NCBI GenBank assembly: GCA_025716815.1
Contig: JAIXMN010000007.1
Coordinates: forward strand, 823,501-887,500
DNA from: Dichotomocladium elegans
Taxonomy: Eukaryota; Mucoromycota; Mucoromycetes; Mucorales; Lichtheimiaceae
DNA: 64,000 nucleotides
Direction: 5' to 3'
In this document: piece by piece, positions 34,627 to 47,189 of the stretch
Numbering within the stretch: position 1 is the stretch's first letter
Layout: the number at the start of each line of letters is the position of its first letter
Position numbers and translations under genes: made by a program
Notes under the pieces: model-generated
Database searches by the model: none
The model's input: the letters and a program-made list of their open reading frames with translations, nothing else
What the model was told of the DNA's origin: nothing

Positions 34627-37600
34627 CCGATCAGCAGGGAATAGAGCGAATTATAAATAACGAGGAAGCTGTGCAAAGAGGTGAAAATGCAAGAGGAAGA
34701 GAGGAAGAGAATGGAGGGGAGGGGGGTAGGAATAAGTCTGTATTTAGCGAGGCGTTTGGAGGAGAGAAAATAAAGGGGGGCACGAGTGAATATAAAATAG
34801 TAAGGCACAAGAACGGGCTGAGAAAAGCAACAGGGTTGTTGCAAGAGAACGACAGAAAGGGAGGGAAAGATTTTAGGGAAATGTATGAAAAAAAAAGAAG
34901 GCCACATACAAAGCGCGAGTTATCAACACTCCAAAACACACATGCATTGCCCTCCGAAGTGAGAAGTGTGCCACAATGCTCGCGACTCTTTAAGGCAACC
35001 CACGTTCCCTTTTCTGTTCGCGATTTCACGTTAGACACGCCACACAAAAACCCGTCTTCCGAAAGCCGAACCGGGTCCCCATCCACTTTTCCTTGCTTGG
35101 AGGGCGATGTTCAATCGAAACACACCATCAACTTCTGCTCGGGACCCTTCCAGATTGCACGGTGGCTGTCGGATGACATACATGTGACCTGGCCATTGGG
35201 GCTTCTCTCAAACCTCTGTCAGCAACCCCACCTCCAAGCAAATCCCCCAGAGTCCTTGACCCCGCAAAGTGTATCAGCTTTTTTTCTTTCCAAGGATAAA
35301 ACTCCGGACATAGTCGAAATCATCTTTCAGGGAACCAAAAGGTTTCAGTCTAGGATGAAGAGCCTTTGATTCCGATGAGAGAGAGTGTGAAGCAGCTGTG
35401 TATCTAGTACACAAATTTCCTGTTTGTTATGCTTATATGTGTACTTGATCGTCAGTGAATTCAGCCGCAATCATGAAATCCCTAATTCACACTGTTCCAG
35501 CTTAGGCGAGAAGAAGAATACAAGAAATATCTTGTATGACCAATGTGGTTCACCTCTTCTCTACATTTTGGTAGTTCTGTCTGTCTCAGTCGGGTACTTC
35601 AAACGTCTCCGTCGTTAAATGACTGGTAATGATTGTTTATTTCTATCTCGCATTCTACACAACTCAGACAGGCACACTCATCCAAAAAAAAAGAGCGTAT
35701 GCGTCTCTCTGTTGTCCCAGACAACCACTTCATCTAAAGTTTAAGGGGAGGCGTTGGTGAACGAGGTGATATATCATACGTTTCTTGGTGATACGGGTCA
35801 AGGAAATGTTACTGCAGTACGTAGCAGATGGATCGTTGATGCGTTGGTATGCACTTTTACCCGACCGCAGCCATCATCGATGATCAGCTTACCTCTTTTC
35901 AGTATGGTGCACTAGAAATGATTTTCTTCTTCCTATAAATCTCTAGTGCAATGTTACACTAATGTCTCGCAAATCGAAGCACTCTGGCTAAAATGGAAAG
36001 CAAAGAAGCTCCTCTTCAATTGATAGGTGCCTCAATGCCATTATGCTGCTAATGTAGAGAGAGCACTTTTAACCCCTAGAACGAGCGGAACCAACCCCAT
36101 AATATGCCAGATAAGCCATGTCATGTGACTGCATTAGCACCGTTGAAAAAAGTTTTGATGGCCGAATTGGCTTACATTTATGTCTACAAAAGAGAGACGG
36201 GCGCAAAAGACAAAAGCAGGAAAACATGCTATGTGCTAAATATACAAATGGCAAATAGTGGCTTCCTTTAGTTAAAATAACAGTGATAATAGTTGATGAT
36301 GGTGGTTTCGTTGGCAGGATCGCACCGTTTGTAAAGGATATGCAGCTACAGTGTATATATATGAATGGCCAAATGGGTGAATAAATATAATATGCGGGTG
36401 AGATGCATATACACCCTATGTATGCCCCATATTTACAAATGTACTTCAGACGATGCACAGACAGACGCTGCAACGCGGGAGCTTTGGCCATTTAGTTTAT
36501 TCTTCTTCTTTATCTCAACCCCTATCATATGAGGAGCAACGTCGATCGGGGGTTCTTAGGGGGGGGAAGTCACCGTAGTTTCCTATAAAAACTAAGACTC
36601 AAAAGTCCCAGCAAGTGGACATCTACATAGGATTCACTGGCATCCATTCAGCTCAGGAAGTTGCTCATCTAACGCACAGAAAATGACTTGGAGGCCGCTG
36701 AACCTTTCGTCGGTTTTTTTTTTAACTCGGATAGAATGTATATCGACTAATTGCAACGTGCCCTCCCACTTTTCAAATATATAAAGACATGAAACCGAAG
36801 GGTCATTCTTTATTCTTTAACAAGTAGGAATATGCAGGATGGTACTACTCTGTCTTTATAGCAAAAGTGGTTCAGGAAGTCGTATTGATCATCATAGCAA
36901 TTATAAAACATCTACAACAAAGACAACAATCCTTTAATGCCCATTTGCGAAATAGGTATATTTTCGAGAATCGTATAAGCGAGATTTCGCGCAAATTGGC
37001 AAGGCTGACCATCATGCGAAGGAAGTCACAATCAAGGGTATCTATTGCTCGTCCTTAGCCAGTGGTTACATATCTTACGTACCTCGCAGAGCTGGTCTTT
37101 TCCCCCAAAGGCTCTGATCGAAACCAATCAGATCGCTTTGCATACGTATGCGTTTGATCTTCTGCCAATCGGAAATTAAAAGGATGCAAGCTTGGGTAAA
37201 GCAGACCTATTACCGTGTAATATTTATTGGAGATGCCTGCAAAGGAAATAAGGAGTTGAAGCAATACCAGGAGCTTGAATTATAGAGTCTGTCCGCAAGG
37301 ACAACAAGCACCGTATCGTTCTTTGTCAATTGCACGAAAAAAAAAAGAGCGAGTTACATACCGCTTTATGTAATAGATGCGAATATGCTGGCAAGTTTGT
37401 CAAGGCGAATTTTAGATTGGTCATCATATCCCTGCCAGACATCCTTCTGGATGGAGACCAGATTCATCAGAGCATTTGGCCCCTGACATGGTCAGAGTAG
37501 AGGTATATATATCCGCAAATAATCGCTTGGATGCCCCGGCCCATCAGTAAAGGTTCTCTGCGTCGGAAGCATGTCATCTCCTACGTATGACGATGGCTCA

Positions 37601-38200
37601 CAGTACGTACGTAGTTCTCCTATAAAGCCTCGTACATAAGAATACTTGTAGTTGGAATAAAAAATGATCGTTTCCAGCGACGCTGCCAAGTGTTTTTTTT
37701 GTCGGTCCTCATTAGGATACTGATACACCCCATTGACAGTCTTAAGCGGGGAGATTATGTACCGGGGACATATAATATGTAGTTATCGATTTGCTAATGT
37801 GTCCCGAACAGATAAAGAATAAAGTCCAAGACGTGTATATACTTCGCTTGGCGCAGCAGTAACTTGGTAACCAACCCTCTTCACTATAGAGGTACACTCA
37901 TTCTTTTTGTTTACGCCTGCTCTGCCGAGGACATCTTTTATTATGCAAAAACAGAACGAGAGAAACAATGAAGAGGATGCGGCAGCGAGAACACAAGAAA
38001 AATATGCACATGATATAATATACTAAGCAAGGGAAGGAGGGATTGAGGGAGGGAGATACACAGAGAACTTTTCGGGGGAATAAGTGTAAGCGAGCAAAAG
38101 AAGGCATGTACTATGTATGTGTATGTTGAAACGAGAATACAGTGGAAATGATGAGTGCCTCACTTCTTGTTTTTTTCCCTTGCTGGTTATGGTCTATGGT
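34627..38200. other. Intergenic region of about 3.6 kb
   Basis: Contains the presumed promoter of the spectraplakin-like gene and the 3' flank of the Zn2Cys6 gene. A 250-codon open frame on the plus strand (34617-35369) begins with GTG and has no family motif or splice support, so I do not call it. The rest is AT-rich with short frames only. Confidence 0.45.
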
Positions 38201-41097
38201 CTATTGTGGTGGATAAAGGAGCGCTCTTGCCCATTCGTCTGCTACTGAAATTAACTCAAACGTGTAGTCTGCAGGCTCGATGCTTTTAGGCGGACCTGAC
38301 GTCGGTGGGCCAACTGCTCCTACTGCTGCTGCTGCCGCAGCTCTAGCTGCTGCGGCATTGGATGATGCTATCGAGGTTGTCAGCACCGGCGGTGGTGGCG
38401 TTGGGATATTAGCATTGTTATTATTCATTGCGGCTGCCACAGCTGCGAACACAGACTGGGAAGAGGTAGGTGGAAGACAGACGGCAGGATCGAAGCCCAA
38501 TGCAGCGGCAGCGGCGGCGGCGGCCGCCGCCGCGGCAGCAGATGAAGCGTTTGTAGTAGGAATAGTAGTTGCGGTAGCTTTAGTAGTAGGTAGGGGTGAA
38601 TGGCGATCATACTTGGTGGTAGTGGTAGTAGAAGAAGATGCAGTGGTGGTGCCACTATGGCAAATATTTTGAATGGCCGAGAAAGCATTGGTATAGGATG
38701 GTGCGGTGCTACTGGCGCCGCTGCTGCTGAGGATCGCCTGGGTCAGATCGAGCAGTCGTTCAAAATTGCGCAATGGAACGCGATGAAGAATGGTGCTAAG
38801 GTCTTCGATGCTCTTCCGGAACTGGTGTCGAGATTCATCGGCAACCTGTAGCACAGGATGGTCGAAATCAGCAACATGTGTGAGTGCGGCAAAGATAGCC
38901 GCAAAGGCTGACACAGTACAGGTATACATGAGACGCGGACGCTCGACGGTGAGCGACACCAGATGGGTGATGGTGCAGGCAAGAGTATGTCGACGCTCGC
39001 GGTGGAGCCGCTCGTCCTGGAACCGGCAGCACATGACAAGAGAGAGTTCTAGACAGCTACAGACGAGGTGAAGATTGGCACCCACGTGGGATAACGGTGC
39101 CGGACTATGTTCCGCTCCTGGGTGACGGTTTTCGCGAAGGCTCTGATTTGGTGTCCACTGCAAACTTGCCGGCAAGTGCTCCCTCCAGACCGCGACTTCC
39201 TTGAGCAAACTTAATGTCTGGTTTTCCTCCTTGGCGGTCCACATTTGCTTACGCTTGTATTCGTAGGCGAACGTATTTAGGACCCGCTCTATCAGGATGG
39301 TTAATCTGCAGAGATGACCGAAGCCGTCAAGTACCATGCGTTCCTCGACTGTATCTTCTGGGAGCGATGCCGGAAAATCGAGAGAGATGTCCTTAGCACG
39401 CAACATCCACGGGCGCTCAGTCATGCAGCTTTCGAACTTGTCCATCACATAGCAGGTCCATAAAACCCGTTTGCGCAGCTCAATATCAAATTGGGACATC
39501 TGGCTGCTGTAGTTGGCTGTATGCAGACCGAGTTCGAGGCACATCCGGACTGCCATACCGCTGTACATCCAAGCCCGGCTCGATCTAGGATTTCCTGCTT
39601 CCGTACAGGGTCGGTCATACTCGTATGAGGCCATATAGAGCAGTGCAATCACCGTTGACACACGCGGGACATCCAAGAAGTCGTCCACGAGTCGGCGTGC
39701 GCGGTTGTAAAACGCAAGGCTCTGGGCCGTCATTGGGTCATCTAGCTGTTGGGACCGAAATGCAGCCGCCTCGTCTGCCATGAATGTTATGGGGTGGTGC
39801 TTAACTGCGTGGGCGTACATGATATTGAGTAGTAGCGGAGTGATGAGCGGTCCCTTGGCATGGAGCTGGTCAAAGAACATGCCGCGCGATAAGATAGGAA
39901 GCATATGGTGATATTTCGCGAAAAAGGCATTGATCAGATTTTCTTGGACAGGGCGAGATGGCATGTCAATGGGCGCGGTATAATAATCCGGGGGGTGAGG
40001 CTCAGGCGTCCAACGCACGAAATCACCGTAGCTTCGCCATGGACTCACTGTGTCATCATCGAGGTGTACCGGTTCGTTATGAAGGGTCAGCCGCACCAAG
40101 CCATCCGCGAGCTGTTCGATCATTTTGTCCGGAAGGGTGGTTGGAGGCGGTTGTTGAGTGAGGGAAGCGCCAACAGACAAATCAGGATTGCTGCTGTTGC
40201 TATTATTATTATTAGCCATTGCTGTTCCAGGCGACCTTGCAAACAGTGCATCGGGCTGCTTTGAGCTGGGAATATAGATCTCGGTCTCCACCACACCTAT
40301 CCTTTCTTGTCCTCCCACAATCATATGCTTTTGGTGGTGTCCTTCAGCGTTCTGTCGATGCTGCCGTAATTCCCGCTGATGTCGTTGTTGCTGTTCCTGC
40401 GCTCTTTCTGCGATGTCCTGAAGAAATGTGTCGGGTAGGCTATCTTGCACAGGGTCGAGCTTAATGTATGTTTCATCCGTGTTTTTCAGGTACATGCATT
40501 TCCGTCGCCGGGCTACAAAATACACATCACTTGTTCAGTTCAATAGGTTGTGGGTCGTCAAAAAATGAATGTAGGTTTTCTTCGATCGAAAAGGAACCGC
40601 AAACAAACCTTTGCACTAGAAACAAGGGTCCGAGTTAGCATAAAGTGCCAATTGCATGATAAATCATATCTTTTCTACCTGCATACACGGTTGCTTTCCG
40701 TCGCACTTTTTTTTTTATTGTATAAAACATATCAAACGATCGATGAGCGTTGCATCAGTGACAAAAACATCAACATTATCTATGGGAATGGAGTGAATTT
40801 GCATACCTTGATCTTTTTCATTCGACATGGATGACATGCTCGCCCTACTTTGAGACGCTTGTGCCGGCTATCGTCTGGGGCGAAGAGATGGAAGAAAACA
40901 TCAGCAAAGAACCGGATTCTCGGGAAATAGCTGATGTACCTCGAATTGGCAATTCTAAAGTTGCAAACATTTGTAATGCGTGGATTGTCGTCGAGCGCGA
41001 AACAAGAGAGAAAGAAGGGACGGGCACTCAAGAGTGGGGAGCAAAATAAAACAAATAGTTGGGGGAAAGAAGGTTGTTTGCTCTGTCGATGGGGCAT
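38201..41097 (-). CDS. Zn2Cys6 transcription factor with Fungal_trans domain
   Basis: Nuclear DNA-binding regulator. Exons 40807-41097 (start uncertain), 40679-40705 (27 nt), 40609-40615 (7 nt) and 38201-40512 join to give about 878 residues. Only with both microexons is the zinc cluster complete: ACHPCRMKKIK, then CDGKQPCMQ, then C-K, then ARRRKC, giving C-x2-C-x6-C-x5-C-x2-C-x6-C. A Gln/His-rich coiled segment follows. The middle-homology (Fungal_trans) region spans about residues 285-600 (FFAKYHHMLPILSRGMFFDQ, MYSGMAVRMCLELGLH, RKRVLWTCYVMDKFES). The C-terminus is Ser/Thr- and Ala-rich with polyA runs and ends ADEWARALLYPPQ. The target genes cannot be inferred. The N-terminal 80 residues are less certain because the frame could begin at a later exon start. 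Confidence 0.88.
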
Positions 41098-41402
41098 TTT
41101 GATGGATGAGTTTGGCGGTTGTTGCGTACCCAACGGCCAATCACATTGCGCAGCGCAATGAGCGATTCTCTCTCACTCAAAAAAACACTGGCTACTCAAA
41201 CGGGCCTGTTTCACACGCATAAAAATGGCTTCATTCAGGGTCCATGTAACAAACAGCTCTTGCTGAAGTAATGTTGGCTTTCTTTAGAGTACATATACAG
41301 TGCCAGAAGTAGTATACACCTATCTAATGGGACGCATTTCATTCAGATGGCGGAGGAGGAAGAGAGGATATAATCACGTATGAGAGGAGTTGAGCAGCGG
41401 GG

Positions 41403-41545
41403 AGCATAAGTGGCATGTGCAAGTATAAATGTAAATGTGAGTGTAAGTGTACATGTAAGTGTAATGTGTAGGTATGTGTATGTATATGCGTATGTGTATG
41501 CGTATGTGTATGTGTGAGCGTATGCGTATGCATGTGTGTATGAGA
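41403..41545. repeat. GTATGT/GTGTAAGT-type minisatellite
   Basis: Degenerate tandem units of 6-12 nt (GTATGTGTATGC-like, then GTAAGTGTAAAT-like) on the plus strand, about 140 bp downstream of the WRKY-GCM1-like gene. The CA-rich complement gives several spurious open frames. The 41098-41681 interval has no gene. Confidence 0.75.
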
Positions 41546-41681
41546 GCCGTAAAGAGGATGGATACAATACAACTGAAGGGTAACAAAACCATACCGGAGA
41601 TCCCTATCGTTCTTCTTTTGGATGGAAACGCAGACGAAATGATGGCGTGCGTATGTGCGTGTGCCGATAAAGGGCAAAGCA

Positions 41682-42822
41682 TTACACTTCGATTATGCGT
41701 TCAACCTTGCCACATTCGAGAAGGTGCTCGCCGCGATACTTGATAAGGTATTCGCCATTCGCCTTCCATGTCACCGTCTTATTGACTGCGCATCCCTAAT
41801 GCAACTCTATTACCACTCCTTCTTCTCGGTCCCATTCTTTGTACCGTCAAAATACCTTGCTGCTGTTGGAACATTTGTAATATATGCTCTTGTTGCCCGT
41901 CCTCTTTTGCACCGTGTTTCCGTTATTCTTCCAAAAATAACCATCCACGTACGGGAACTCACGCGTTTCTACAATTTTCGTTATAGCTTGCATTTCCCGG
42001 CGCCGTCGAGGCGCATTGGCCCTGTGGTACGGATGGTGCTTTTCGGTAAGTGAGCAACTCTTGTCTACCACCATGGTGGACGTCGTGCCAGCCGCGGTGG
42101 AAACAGCTGGCTCAGGTTTGTAAAAATAAAAGGGCGAAGGCGGACCAAGCCTGAATGATTCGGAGTTTAGAGCTGGTTCATGTGCGTTAAGGCCACATGG
42201 ATTGGCATGTGGCACGATCGACGTCTACTTACCCTTCGGTGTTGGTACTTGATGTTGGAGCGCTAATATTAAAAAGTGAGGTGGGTGATGAAGCTGAGGA
42301 GCTTGGTGAAAATGCTGCGGTGGTCGACTCCATCATCAGAGGAGGTGTTGTCGATTCGCGGCGATGATTGTCAAAGATCGCGACATCATACTCTTCGAAA
42401 TCGCCAGGCCGCCGCCCAGACGGTAGAGAGAATCGCTGCTGTTGATACTCTTCTTCTTCAGCCAGCATTTGGTTCAAGGCCTGCTGCTGTTGCTGCAGAA
42501 GCAAATCAAGTTCCTTTTGCCTCAGCTTTGCTTCCTCAGTTCTTCGCTTGTCCTCCTCAACTTTGCTCATCAGAATCAAGCGCAGGAGGTCCGGATGGGA
42601 TCGATAATAAGCAAGAATATCACTGAGGTCAGAAGAAAGTGAGTTCGCCATCATGGCGGCACCCTCATTGTGGGCGGGTGGTGTTGTTGTTGTTGTTGTT
42701 GTCAGGGGGAACTCCAACTGCTGGTCCTGCTGCGATGGCGATGACGGCGAAGGAAACCGGTAGCAGGGGTCAAAGTCATTACTGAGGTTATCCTCTGGCA
42801 TGCACATGAATTCGTTCATCAT
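41682..42822 (-). CDS. WRKY-GCM1-like zinc-finger protein with Gln-rich N-terminus
   Basis: Probable DNA-binding protein. Exons 42233-42822, 41856-42150 and 41682-41795 join in phase and give 332 residues. The N-terminal half has a helix (LSDILAYYRSHPDLLRLILM) followed by a Glu/Gln-rich coiled coil and Ser/Thr-rich linkers. The C-terminal module reads FPYVDGYFWKNNGNTVQKR, SIYYKCSNSSKGCAVNKTV, TWKANGEYLIKYRGEHLLEC. This has the DGY-x-W-x4-G core, the paired Cys and a His/Cys in the last strand, matching the four-stranded zinc-binding fold shared by WRKY, GCM1, FLYWCH and mutator-type transposase fingers. The plant WRKYGQK heptad is replaced by FWKNNGN. The last intron splits the finger between the two central Cys. 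The family may derive from transposase DNA-binding domains; its role here is unknown. Confidence 0.78.
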
Positions 42823-44429
42823 CTCGGTGGTGGTTCGTAAAATGATAAAAAAGGAAGAGCAAAAAAAGGGTCAACAGATTAAGGCGTTCCCTTAAATTTC
42901 TTTCTCACCTTTGTGCAATGTCCGCGGTTTTGAGATTGACACGGGTCCAATCATTCAACGCAGACCGTGAAATATTTTCTTCAACGTTTGTTTCACTCAT
43001 AAAAAAAGCCAAGAAAATAGGCGCCGATGTTTTAGTCTGTGACCAGACGCGGACACACACATACATGTATACACATGTCTCTTTCTATTCATCTGTTTCT
43101 ATTCCCCTCCTGTGCATGCATTTGTGCTTTGTCTTTCTCATCATTGTTCTAGATTAGGTTTTGTGCGTGTTTATTGTTTCTTCCCACACAAAGTTGTCCC
43201 GCAGATTTGTAGACACAGACACACGCTCAGATGACCCTGAAATTTCCATGTTTGTCGATCTGCCTCGCCTCAAATTATTAATAATCAATTGAAAGGGTGG
43301 GGGGAGCGTGGGGGAAAGGTGGTTTTTTTCCGGTTCATCTGCGAACGAACTCATCACGCAATTTATTTCATCACCACAGGGTCCACATTATTCAATCGTC
43401 AACTGCTATTGCCACTATTTCCACTTTAAAAAGACAATGTGTTTGCTGGACCTTTTTTTTTGCGTTCCTGACATCCAGTCCCCCTTTAAGCGGTTTCATT
43501 GGAAGCCCAGTAATTTGGGTTAACCTGTTTTCACTAATTGCTTGGCAGTGTTCAAAAAAAAAAAAAAAGCAGAAGAACTGGATGGAACGCGTGCTCGGTT
43601 AAAAAAAAAGCAGGAGAACAATAAGAACCCTTTTTCTTCCCATGGCAATTTTTTCATTGTGATTAACAACAGCAATGCTGTGACAACAAGTGTACTACGA
43701 AGTTTCCGTATTTGCTCTGCCGGAAAATCCCTTCCAGCTTCCCAATTGCTTGTGAAAATAAAAAGACCTCCAACGAGTTTTCCCGGTCTAATTATCTTTC
43801 GTCCCGTTACGCCCTTTTTTCCATCATGTTCTTCCGTTATTCCCTTTTGTGCGTATGCATTTTCCTGTGTGTGTGCATGCGTATCTGTGCGTGCATGCGT
43901 ATGCCTGTACTGAGTATGCAAAATTCCGTGTGGTTCAGCCACGGAGGAATCCCCCACGCAACTTTCCTACCTCGTCCTTGTTGCCCATTGTAGTGAAACG
44001 TCCGAGGGGGGGGACATGTATGTAGAACCGGTCACCCCATCCTTCAAAATGTGTAAGACCTGCGCGTGCGGGGATTATCGGCTCACTCGTGATGAAATTC
44101 CTAGACAAGAGTTCGTCGCCGCATCCCCCCCCAACACGCTCTCCGGATAAAGTCTGATGGGAACAAATAAACATCGTATAGTATAGGCACAAAAACAAAA
44201 GAAACTTTTAATATTACTCAATACTGGAAGGAAACAATTTTTAGGGGAGGAGATGACAGAAGCGAAGATGAAATGACAAGATAAAATACATATGCTATAT
44301 ATAGATAGAATGGTTCGATGGGCGGGACAATGCGATAGCAAACGAAGGAGAGGAAGGGTGATATATGCCGGAATGCGAGGGGGAGAGGATCGTATGCAAG
44401 GTAGGAATTACTTTTTTCTTGTTTTGCTC
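42823..44429. other. Intergenic region of about 1.6 kb
   Basis: Leader and promoter of the WRKY-GCM1-like gene and 3' flank of the next gene. Contains A-runs at 43555-43570 and 43603-43611. No gene seen. Confidence 0.45.
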
Positions 44430-46493
44430 TTAAAGCATAATGTCAATCTCTTCATCCTCGTCTTCCTCGTCTTCAAGAGCATCGTTGGACACCATCAGCA
44501 CCGCTGGTGATGGTTCAGGCGTTGAAGGACGTGAGGGTGCGTGCACGATTGTCTTATTGTCTTTTACATTGAAGTCCATTTGTTCATTGCTGAACACAAT
44601 TAGAGTTCCTTCGTCATCGCTGCTGTCATCACCGTCTGATCCTTGGAACATGTCCTCCATCATGCGCCGTTTATGAAGCGCAGCTCGTCGCTTGGGTCGG
44701 GATATCGCAATACTATCTACGCCCTCTTGTGGGGTCATCCTCAGGCTAGACGACACAGCAGGATCATCGTCGCGTACTGCCTTCTTTGACCGTTTGGGGC
44801 TGCGTTGCTGCTTGTTTTGACTCCGTCGCCGGCTGCGTTCTTGCTCTACCTGCCGCTTGGTAAGCTGTGCCATAGACATGGGTCCATCGTGTTTGATTTG
44901 ATGTTGCTGCTGAGTGCTTAATAGTCTGTTTTCATCATCGTCATCATCATCATCGTCGTCATCATCACCAAAAATGTCTTCAGTTAAATCTTGTCGACTT
45001 CTTCTTGAACGAGGCTTCGTGGCGCTATTACTGCCTCGTTGCCGCCGCCTGCGTGGTGACCGTTGCTGCTGGCCTCGCTTCGGCGTCTTTGCGTGGTCAG
45101 ATTCGTCATCATCCTCGGGGACCACCATGCGGACCTTTTTGGGTTGTGGCGATTTTTTCTCGCGGGCCAGGTATTTTGCGAGATCAACAGCCGGCCCGCC
45201 ACTCTGCTCCAAAATACATGCTTCAACATATGCAAGGAGTCTGACCAATTGGTCCCGCGCAAGACAGGACAAGTCAATTTCCACCTCGTCGCTCGCCTGT
45301 TGCTGCTGTCCTCGGTCATTTGAAATAATTGTCAAGATTCCTGGGAGTTTTTCCGGTTGCAGTTGTTTCGTGATTTTGTCCAGCAATGTCTCTTCGATTT
45401 GTCTCTTGTGCATATAAGCAAAGGATTGGTATTGATGGTTAAGCACAGGCGATGATGGACGGGATGATCGATGATGCGCGTTTAGCGCTTCAGTTTCCGA
45501 CTCGGATTCATCAGAAGAAGACCAGTACTGTCGGCTACTGAGGTTAGCAACTGTAGTAGGAATGACGGGGGATTCGTCTTCTTCATCTGACTCGTCAGAT
45601 GAGCTGCCCGACTCATCCTCACTGCTACTGTTGCTACTGCTCGAGCTGCAACTACTGCGGCGGCGTTTGAGCATAGTGGTCAACGTTTGTTCTTCCTGAA
45701 TCTGCTTTTCTGGTTGTGGAGTAGCAGAAACAGGATCACTCAATTCCTGGAGAGTGACATCCTGACGTTCTACTTCATCCTCAACAACCTGGATCTCCTC
45801 CTCAGGTATGTGTGGGCTAGTAAGTGGCGTTGTGGAGGTCGAGATGGGTGCGCTTATATCTTCAGGAACTGCAGAATGCGAGGGACCAGACGAGACTATG
45901 AGTCTTTCTTCTTGTTCTCTGGTACGCGGGTGTTCATATGCGCTCTTTGAGTAGCTTACCGAACATCATTTCGTCGTAAAACGATGAGGGCACCTCTGTC
46001 AATTCACCTTGACTAAAGAATTTTTCGAGCTGCAAAGATAGTTGATGAGCATCGAATCCAGAAAGGTCGACGTTGGCATTGTCAAAGGGTTGATTGAGCC
46101 AAGCCATAGACTCTCTGTTTTGAAAGAATAAACCAGGTCAGAACTACACAGTTCGGTGCCTTCCTCACGCAGATAGTTCCTCTAAATCTACCTCATCAAC
46201 AAACTTTGGACCTCGCCTGTCAGATCTTCAACGACGCCTTCGGTGCCTGTGGTGGCTGATAAAAGCTGGCTGATTGGGTCACTAGAAAGGACTGTCGCTG
46301 GAGGCGTCTCCGCGAGCGATTTCCGGCGCGTTGTTGAGTATGGAGATGAAGCGACGAATGAATCGCTCGAATCGTGGTGGGCAACAGTGATTCTAAAAAA
46401 AAGGGTGAGACTTCTTCTGTTGCACTCGCACAAAAAAAAATTTGCTTGTTGGACGGTTGTATATATCTCTGCGTCCGCGTCTTACCCTCCCAT
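44430..46493 (-). CDS. Acidic nuclear protein with a NET-like (extra-terminal) domain
   Basis: Four exons: 46486-46493 (8 nt, ATG), 46192-46392, 45960-46114 and 44430-45868, giving 600 residues. After an N-terminal Ser/Thr-rich part and a conserved-looking MAWLNQPFDNANVDLSGFDA segment comes a Ser/Asp/Glu-rich stretch. A folded module of about 75 residues follows: QIEETLLDKITKQLQPEKLP, GILTII, then DEVEIDLSCLARDQLVRLLA, YVEACI. This fits the NET domain of BET proteins (LPxEKLxxxxxII...DEIEID...L...L..YV), which binds short hydrophobic-basic peptides of chromatin regulators. The rest alternates basic (RSPRRRRQR) and acidic (a run of eleven Asp) low-complexity segments and ends EDEEIDIML. No bromodomain is present. 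A FAM199X-like assignment is an alternative. Confidence 0.75.
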
Positions 46494-47189
46494 ATTCTTT
46501 TCCTTTTAGGGTTTTAGAAGCAAGAACGTTTGGATATAGATATATACACGAAGATAAATGTACGTGTGAAAGAGGAAAAGAGGCGCGCTTGTGGGAGTGC
46601 GGAAACGGGTATGTACGAGGGCGAAGAAGAAAAGAGTGTATGAACCAACGGGAATAGAAACGGGTACAGTGCGAACTATTTCGTATAGCTCCTTCTCTAA
46701 TGACAAGCTGGTGAGGTGAAAGTGAGTGAACTGCTTGATCACGACAGGGAAGGCAAGTGTCCCAAGAGAGAAGGAAGAAATAAATCGAGAGACGCAAAAA
46801 AACTTTCTGCAGTAAAATAAGCGGCCGAGAGAAGAGAGAAAAAAAATTTCCATGTCCGCCACTCAGCTCGCTAATAGTGCTCGTCACAACCATGTTTTGA
46901 GCAAATGCTCAGACGCCTTCTTTTCAGCAGAAAAAGTCCAACGCCCCACTGGTATGCTCGTAGGACCAGATACCAAATTGGAATGAAGATTGGATTTTAA
47001 CCTTAAGTGACAGATACGATAAAGCGGCAGGAGCGTGAAGCTATGAAGGACTCAGGGTGGATCCTATTGCAGAAAAATTTTCGTGAAATAACCAATAGGG
47101 GATTTCGACAGATGTAAATGTATCAGTGTTTGATACTTTGTCGCACGCATAAAGAAGGCCGGAGACATACCCGCTAGTCATCAGAAAAT
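46494..47189. other. Intergenic, promoter side of the NET-domain gene
   Basis: About 700 bp with several short frames on the minus strand continuous with the 5' leader of the NET-domain gene. I see no other gene. Confidence 0.45.

Noticed and set aside
41339..41682. His/Thr-rich minus-strand frames
   Set aside because: Translation of the GTATGT-type minisatellite; all frames are open because the repeat lacks stops.
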